DNA of 64,000 bases from Psilocybe azurescens. Taxonomy: Eukaryota > Basidiomycota > Agaricomycetes > Agaricales > Agrocybaceae. This document shows, piece by piece, positions 57,856 to 64,000 of this stretch. The notes below the pieces were generated by a model that did no database searches, had not been told where the DNA came from, and saw nothing but the letters and a program-made list of their open reading frames with translations. Position numbers and translations under genes: made by a program. The DNA lies in the NCBI GenBank assembly GCA_023853785.1, contig JAJIRX010000555.1, positions 620,001-684,000 of the forward strand. Direction: 5' to 3'. Position 1 is the stretch's first letter. The number at the start of each line of letters is the position of its first letter.

Positions 57856-60800
57856 ATGTCTCGACTTACAGCTTCACCTTTTCATAAACCATCCCCTTCG
57901 AGTTTCCCCGTGGTCCCCCTAGTCCCCCTGAAACCAATACGGACACCATTATCGGTTCTGGGCATATGTTGCCTGCCACTAATTTTCTTGCAGCGCAAGA
58001 CTCTGGTTCAATGGACGCCGGGATCCAAGGCACACATGATAGCCCCTTACGCGGAAAAAGTCATCATCAATACCCTATCATAACACGAGCTTCCGTGAGA
58101 CGAAGGAGAGAGCAATTGCAAGGAGTAGCAACAAGTCGCTGATAATTGTCATACCTCCATCGACGCTTATACAAGAGCATGGTCAGCACGGACAGACACT
58201 TTCGAACGGTCCATTTCACCGCTTAACACAGGGTGTGGTTATGCCCCTTTGCCATCGGTGCGTGCTGTAAAATCTGCCTGGAAAACGTCTCTCAATGTAT
58301 AATATAGATGTTCGGGCAACTAACTGCTATTGCAAGGGAGTTTAGTTTCCCAAGCACTTTGGGGCTCTGCCTTTATTTTCATTATGTTGAAGACGGGCTC
58401 ACCTTGACACCAAGAATTTCGGATGATTCGTGGCAACCACTATGGGGCCATCTGTCCGACCCACCGCTTCCAAACGAGCGCCGACCACTTATATGCGGAA
58501 AGGTTGAATTCGATATCGACCTTCGTGCTGCGCGTTGGTATGGTAGTTGGGTATCAGCTATTCACAGGGAAATCTCCGAACATCCTAGCCAGGCCTATCC
58601 ATCCACAGCACCTTCTCATTTCCGAGGGGAAAGTAGTGTGCTGGGAGGCCGTCCCTCTGACGATGATATGGGTGATAATATAATCCAGCAGCTCAGTGCG
58701 CCTATCGGACGACACGTCCCCAAAAAATTATCTTTGGTAGAAAGGTTTGATGTTGGATCAGTTAGATCGGACGGCAGACACAACTCGCGTTCGGTGCCTG
58801 CTCCAACCGAAGTGATCGCTGGTCAGCAAGTCCTCTCGACAATCCTTCAAGAAGATGAACCCAAAACTGGTAGACAGCAGTTGGACAACCTCGTAAAATC
58901 TTGGAGGGCAAGCGCACTTATAAGCCCTAGCCCTCTCGCAGTCAAGGGACAAACCAGTCTTGATGCCCCCAATTTGCCTAACAACATGCCTATAGATACT
59001 CCCGAAGAGGCGCCAACTTCTCCTGCCAGTGGAGCGCCGATAATGAGGTTGGAGGATTTCACATGGTCTGTGTCATCAGCGGGACCTCAGTCTTACGGCG
59101 AACTGTCTCCCGTTTCGTGGGTTCATGCACCGTCAGTTCATCTTGCACATCGCCTTCGAGGCTCCGTCTGCACCTCTCCGTCGACTTGTACTTCTTTTGG
59201 TTTTGTTGAGGACGACAACTACTCTTATACTTCAACCGAATATCGTGTACCTTCGGTGCACCTGGCCGAACGTCTGCAAGGCTCTGTATGCTCCTCTCCT
59301 TTCACATGCACGTCTTTTGGGCCCGATGACGACGATAACATGTCTTACACTTCGCTCATCTCCCGTATCCCAACCCCTGATATTTCTCAACGCTTTTATG
59401 AAGATTCTCCACCTACACCTATGACAGCAACATCCTGGGGTGCCCCGTTATCCTATCCTCCGTCGCCGAGATGTGATTCTCCTACCCCATCTGTCGACCT
59501 TGGAGACCGGACCAGGTTCCACGATCAATTCGAAACCACTGTACGCTATCCTCGTCCTGCAACGTCTGAGTTCTCGTTGTCACCAGGAAACACTGTGAGT
59601 AGAGGTTCTTGGAAGCATATACGGCCGTTTAATAGTGAGATCAAGAACGGCGCTACTTCATCTTCAAAGTCCACCACAGGCCCTTGGGAGCACGTATGGC
59701 CGTTTAATAGTGAAATCAAAAACGGCGTTACTTCATCTTCAAAGTCCATCACAGGCCCTTGGGAGCACGTATGGCCGTTTAATAGTGAGATCAAGAACGG
59801 CGCTACTTCATCTTCAAGGTCCATCACAGGCCCTTGGGAGCACGTATGGCCATTTAACAGCGAGAACGTATCGTCGAACAACAAGAACAACAAGGAAGTC
59901 ACGAGCACGAGCATTACGTCGGCGCCCAGAACATTGTCAGCGGGCTCTACAATCCCTTGGTCGCATGTATGGCCATATAACGGCGAAGTTATTCATGAAT
60001 CCAAAGACAATTCGTTGTCGACCTCCTCATATGTGCACATTCGAAAGCCTTGGTCGCACGTATTGCCCACTGGTGATGAAGATCTTTCCATATTATCCCT
60101 TGAAAGGAGCGAGCTCGATGTGTCGTCATTTGGATATCCATATATCAATATCTGTGAGATTAGTGAATGTAATGAAGTGTATCTTGCTTACGCCCTTCAC
60201 AGATCGGCCGGTTTACCCATATATTGAAATATACCCTACTATGCCAGGAGAGATGGATGCTCATACGAAGCCAGATACCATTAACAGCATTATAGTCGGA
60301 CTTCCAGCATTGTATCCCGTGATTCAACTATGTGAGTGGATCTGAACGACTCCTTCCAACTATTTGTCACTGATTCCTGAAACCTTTGTTACAAAAGATG
60401 AACCTGTGTATCCTTTCAATCTCAGCAGCATATATCCAGCCGTTATTGGATCGCAGATATCAACCACACAAGACGAAATTAAAGCAACGTACCCTTTCTT
60501 CGACCTTTGTATGATCGTACCTATCATGCAACCTTATCTGCGGTCTAATTTCATTCTTTAGATCCCGCGGCCAGTCCACCATCCTTCTTATGTCCTTCAC
60601 TGCATATGGGCAATCCCCATTCACAGTACCCATACTTTGAGATTTGTAAGCAGACTTTAGCGGACATAATTATCAATAGCATTTCCCTGACAAACAGCAT
60701 CTATCTTCAAAAGACCCGGAACTTCCGAACAAGTCATTCGGTGTCTCGGCTGTTCCAGCCTTTGAACGGTCTTTGCGAACGACGCTGCAGGGAACATATC

Positions 60801-62741
60801 CAATCTTTAACTTGTGTATGTCCTTATTTGATCCATGTTTTCATTGTCAAATCTGAGGCCATTCTAGACCCTGCTGTATATCCAAATTTTGATATATATC
60901 CCTGTGTGCATACGCCTCAAAAAGAAGCAAGTTCGTTAGGTACTTATATTTTTTCATCGCGCTATATTCGCTTACCTTACCGTTCCGTGGTGACAGATAA
61001 AATGACTACTTTTTCGCTGTCTCCAACATTGATAACCGCATATCCGTCGTTTCATCTCTGTACGTTAATGTTGTTCTGCAAAGAATATGCGGCTAACCTC
61101 GTGGAAGACCCGAATGTTTACCCCTACCTGGACATCTACCCGACGCCGTATGGTACAGTCACCACTGCCATTGAAAAAGAACCTGCAAATCAGCGTTCTT
61201 TATTGCCTGCGTTACCTCCTATATATCCGTCATTCAATCTTTGTGCGTGCAGTCTCATTGTATGTAGCATCGAAAACTATCTGATGTTGAACTGTGTTCT
61301 AGATCCAAGTCTTTATCCATACCTTAATATATATCCTGCTCCTTACGATAGGGTTAGTGCTATTGTCATCGAAGAAGAACATGCACCGGGGAGCTTGTTA
61401 TCGTCTGCATTGCCGCCGGTGTATCCGTCGTTTAACCTCTGTGCGTACCTTTCTTTCAAATAACGTCAGGGGAGAGCTGAAAGTTATTTAGATCCGAGTC
61501 TTTATCCACACTTCGATATTTATCCGGCATCATATGGTACTGCGATTGACAACGCAGATAACAATGTTGCCCAGTTACCAAAAACGGTTACTTTGGCGTC
61601 AGAATATCCTTACTTCAATCTCTGTAAGCATCGTCGTTCTGAATGAGCTCAAGAGCAAACTCAGTGACAAACTATTCCAGACCCCGGAGTTTATCCTCAT
61701 CTCGACATTTATCCAGCTCCCTATTTCTGGGATTCTCCAGGCCTTGAAAGTTTCTCTCAGTCTTCAAATGGTATGAATTTATGTTAGTTTCTTTGCTGAA
61801 CCATTCTCAAAGTATACGTTGGAAGATCAACAAATCCAGAAACTTCCATACCCATTCTTCAATTTATGTGCGTCTTAATTATATTGAAAATGTTTTTCTG
61901 ACTGCTAACCTTTTCCAAGACCCAGCTGTTTATCCCAATTTCGATCTTTATCTTCCACGCCCAGAGTCTATCATACAGCAGCCAAAGAAGCCATTGAAAC
62001 TTAGCAGCAGCAGGTTAACACATCTGGAGTTACATGCCATGGTCATGATGGAGAAAGCTCAATCTGAATCGCAAGGTTCTTTTGGCTACCTCGAATCCTT
62101 CCTTGATCTGCCGACCATTGACCCCAAAATGCCCTTTATTCACGAAGATGAAGAAATCAGTCATTACTTACAAGAGAAATCGGTTTCTAATGCTGCCAGG
62201 AATATTCGCATTTCCACCGTGCCAGTACCATCCCGCGATCTTCGAAAAACGCCGCCGGCCCCCGCATATAAGTCAGGCAGCGCCGTTTTCCTCGATAGTC
62301 CGACTGATAGCGACCAAGAACAACCCATTTTGTCTGAGGCATCGTTGAATATTCAGGACCGTACCACTTCAAGATCACTCAATCTTCGGGAACGTTTGGG
62401 GTACCAAGAAGAACCCAGCTTATATAGGAAGTCTCTGAATATCCACGACCGTAACATTACAAGGTCGTCTAGTCTTCGGGAGCCTAATGGGAAACCTCCG
62501 ATCCCTCCCAAGCCTCTGATTGCAATGACGAGACGCCGCGACAGCTTGGTTTTACAACGAGTCAAGACATTGGATAGCAATGGTGAGCCTATTTTTTTTG
62601 ACTGGCAGACAAAGCTAAGCTTTTATCTGCTCAGCAGCGGATAGTTTAACAGGGATCTCGAAGGAGACATTGCTGAGATTCCCGATGCCTCCTCGAGCTT
62701 TCCCTCCGCTTCCCCCATTACCACAAGATCGTGGACATTGA
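57856..62741 (+). CDS. Uncharacterised protein with Tyr-Pro modular repeats
   Basis: No known domain is recognised, though its N-terminal part looks conserved. The start at 57856 gives MSRLTASPFHKPSPSS. An N-terminal block (SLIIVIPPSTLIQEHGQ, FGQLTAIAREFSFPSTLGLC, KVEFDIDLRAARWYGSWVSA) reads as an ordered domain, followed by a Ser/Pro-rich region, PSVHLA(H/E)RL(R/Q)GSVC repeats (59130-59320), a 75-base tandem repeat (59610-59860), and then at least ten small exons, most of them phase 1 at both ends, carrying the Tyr-Pro repeats (60203-61919). A disordered tail (SLNI(Q/H)DRN-like repeats) ends at 62741. One-base losses at 57903-57905, about 58118 and 58248-58250 split the N-terminal part. About 1,300 residues. 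No signal peptide or membrane span, so presumably cytosolic or nuclear. Confidence 0.75.
59610..59860 (+). repeat. 75-bp in-frame tandem repeat, three copies plus a part
   Basis: Units start at 59610, 59685, 59760 and (partial) 59835, always at the Trp codon of W(E/K)H. Each encodes 25 residues with the core WEHVWPFNSEIKNGATSSSK. Copies 2 and 3 differ by only a few bases, so the expansion is recent. Two more degenerate copies of the W-x-HV-W/L-P motif follow (PWSHVWPYNGE, PWSHVLPTGDE). Confidence 0.9.
60203..61919 (+). repeat. Array of small phase-1 exons encoding Tyr-Pro motifs
   Basis: Exons at 60203-60331, 60398-60508, 60562-60645, 60714-60815, 60868-60939, 60997-61059, 61108-61242, 61303-61440, 61492-61623, 61681-61769 (or 61779) and 61826-61867. 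Donor sites fall after the first base of a Tyr codon in nearly all, so exon ends read YPxFxL(Y) and starts read (Y)P-x-x-YP-x-x-x-IYP. Exons that are phase 1 at both ends can be duplicated or lost without changing frame. Intron lengths are 44-68 nt. Confidence 0.8.
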
Positions 62742-62934
62742 GTTGATGTTTCAGTTCCATTTCATGAATTTATTTACATATATGTACCACCTCATGTAAA
62801 AGGTATAATGACGAACACGGAATGTACGATGGCTCTATCCAGAACACTGTTTAGTATGAATATGATGGTCCGACTGGAAATTTGGATAGAAAGCAGCAAC
62901 TTGCAAGGCTAGAAGCCGCGATGAATGAGGCAGT

Positions 62935-63946
62935 TCATTCTGATTTCGGTTTATCTTCATATGCCGGTGGTTCTGATTCATTATCGATAGAACCTAGGAC
63001 ATAACCAGATCCAGGCATTAAGGTATCAGGTGAAGCAGATCTGGGTCGAGGGGGCGAGGATGGCGGTCTCGCGGCACGTTCCGCTGCTAAACGTGCCCGC
63101 GCGACGAGTTGCTGTTTTTCCATTTCGTCTCGAAGTACCTTTGTTTTCCTGTCATCCATATATGCAAGTTTCACCTGTTGTGGGAGCAAGTCAAACAAAG
63201 TTGCAGTAGTGGCAGACGAGATGAGCGACCTTTTCTGCAGCAGCCACTTTTGCCTCCTTTTCGCTCTTCTTTGCTTTCTCTATACGCTCTTCTTTTTCGG
63301 TTTCGAGATCCAAGTACTCCTTTAAGATAGCTGCTCCAATTTGCAGGTCTTCCAGGTGATGCTTATTGTAAACGTAATGCGGCTCGAAGTCTTTGACCTT
63401 GACGTTTAGTCAGAAGAACGGCAAACCTGTTTTAAGGGCATTCAAAGCTTACTGCTGGGCGGAAACCAAGCTGTGGGATTCGTTAGTGGAAGCCGTGGGT
63501 ATGGAACTGTTGCAACTGACTTCAATCGCATACTCTAAAGCACCTTTAGTATCAATGAGCTCCCTCTTGATAATACTATTGCTGGGTCTGAACATTTGAA
63601 ATTTGGGGTTCGTGGGATCACGAAGCAGATTCTCCGAGATCGTCAATAAGGTCTATGAATATTATGGTATGAGTTTATTCAATTACCAGCACGTCAGATA
63701 AGGAACAAGTTGTACTTTGAGAGAGCTTCGCGCTCGCTCTTTGGTACATGGACGTGTAATGCCGGGATCTATAAGTCTTCGAAACTTCTGTCGCTTCTCA
63801 TGCTGAGCGGCCAACTGAGTAGCAGTCAGTTGTGGCGCAACAGCGGACGTAGCCTGAAGCGTACGGCGCTCTGCCGCTAATGCCAATGCATCAGTAGATA
63901 CGCTCGGTAAATGTACAGATGGAGATTCGTTTGGAGAGTTGGACAT
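62935..63946 (-). CDS. PUB-domain protein (p97/Cdc48-binding type)
   Basis: PUB (PUG) domains bind the C-terminal tail of the AAA ATPase p97/Cdc48, as in UBXN6 and PNGase. The start at 63946 gives MSNSPNESPSVHLPSVSTDA, then the PUB-like core LLTISENLLRDPTNPKFQMF, RPSNSIIKRELIDTKGALEY and LGFRPAVKDFEPHYVYN (about 63380-63690). A Lys/Glu-rich coiled coil (EKAKKSEKEAKVAAAEK, VLRDEMEKQQLVARARLAAE) and a disordered Pro/Ser tail to 62935 follow. Five exons close in frame without an indel. About 245 residues. No UBX domain is visible. Confidence 0.7.
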
Positions 63947-64000
63947 TGTGGTTCACGCTGAAGTGTAATAATAAAGGAATGAAGCTTGCGAGTTCTCGCT
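63947..64000. other. Right edge, upstream of the PUB-domain gene
   Basis: Only 54 bases remain before the window ends; no feature can be assigned. Confidence 0.4.

Noticed and set aside
1..64000. tRNA, rRNA or CRISPR features
   Set aside because: No cloverleaf with matching A and B boxes, no rRNA-like sequence and no regularly spaced direct repeats were recognised; CRISPR is not expected in a fungal nuclear genome. A tRNA search program would be decisive.

Overview
This is a gene-dense nuclear segment of a filamentous basidiomycete, most likely an Agaricomycete. The evidence is many short introns of about 45-70 nt with GT...AG ends (a few GC...AG), roughly one gene per 2 kb on both strands, and a gene set typical of that group: MARVEL-domain membrane proteins, a CipC-like DUF3759 protein, a Tgl-type patatin lipase, endopolyphosphatase, an RFX factor and a CTK1-type kinase. 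I see no rRNA, tRNA, CRISPR array or intact mobile element.

Layout, left to right. 1-4.6 kb: a left-truncated acidic orphan (+), a CCDC47-like ER protein (-) and a small orphan (+). 4.6-6.5 kb: AT-rich non-coding stretch. 6.5-9.5 kb: glucose-6-phosphate dehydrogenase (-) divergent from THOC5 (+). 9.8-15.1 kb: four minus-strand genes (UBC8-type E2, small membrane protein, two MARVEL proteins in tandem). 15.5-19.7 kb: acetoacetyl-CoA synthetase (-) divergent from a small orphan (+). 20-26.2 kb: endopolyphosphatase and an RFX transcription factor (+). 26.6-31 kb: BFR1, NHP2 and a JmjC/cupin protein (-). 31.2-36.1 kb: ELG1 and a bHLH factor (+). 36.5-40.5 kb: MED20 (-) divergent from ORC4 (+). 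41-43.9 kb: a single-pass membrane orphan and CipC (-). 43.9-45.8 kb: second non-coding stretch. 45.8-55.7 kb: patatin lipase (+), DCAF6/WDTC1-like WD40 protein (-), CTK1 kinase (+). 55.8-64 kb: CSN4 (-), a large Tyr-Pro repeat protein (+) and a PUB-domain protein (-).

Most of these are core housekeeping genes: replication (ORC4, ELG1), transcription (MED20, CTK1, THOC5, RFX, bHLH), RNA and ribosome biology (NHP2, BFR1), protein turnover (UBC8, CSN4, DCAF-like, PUB) and metabolism (G6PD, AACS, lipase). They do not form an obvious single pathway. The two replication genes share ACGCGT (MCB-like) elements upstream, and at ELG1 these sit in a near-perfect inverted repeat.

Two observations stand out. 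First, many otherwise intact, conserved genes are broken by one-base shifts, mostly at short homopolymers and mostly losses. This looks like an imperfectly polished long-read assembly rather than real gene decay, and the affected sites are named gene by gene. Second, the gene at 57.9-62.7 kb encodes an uncharacterised protein whose C-terminal half is a chain of small exons with phase-1 boundaries. Each begins with a split Tyr codon and most end in a Tyr-Pro motif, giving a modular Tyr-Pro repeat array.
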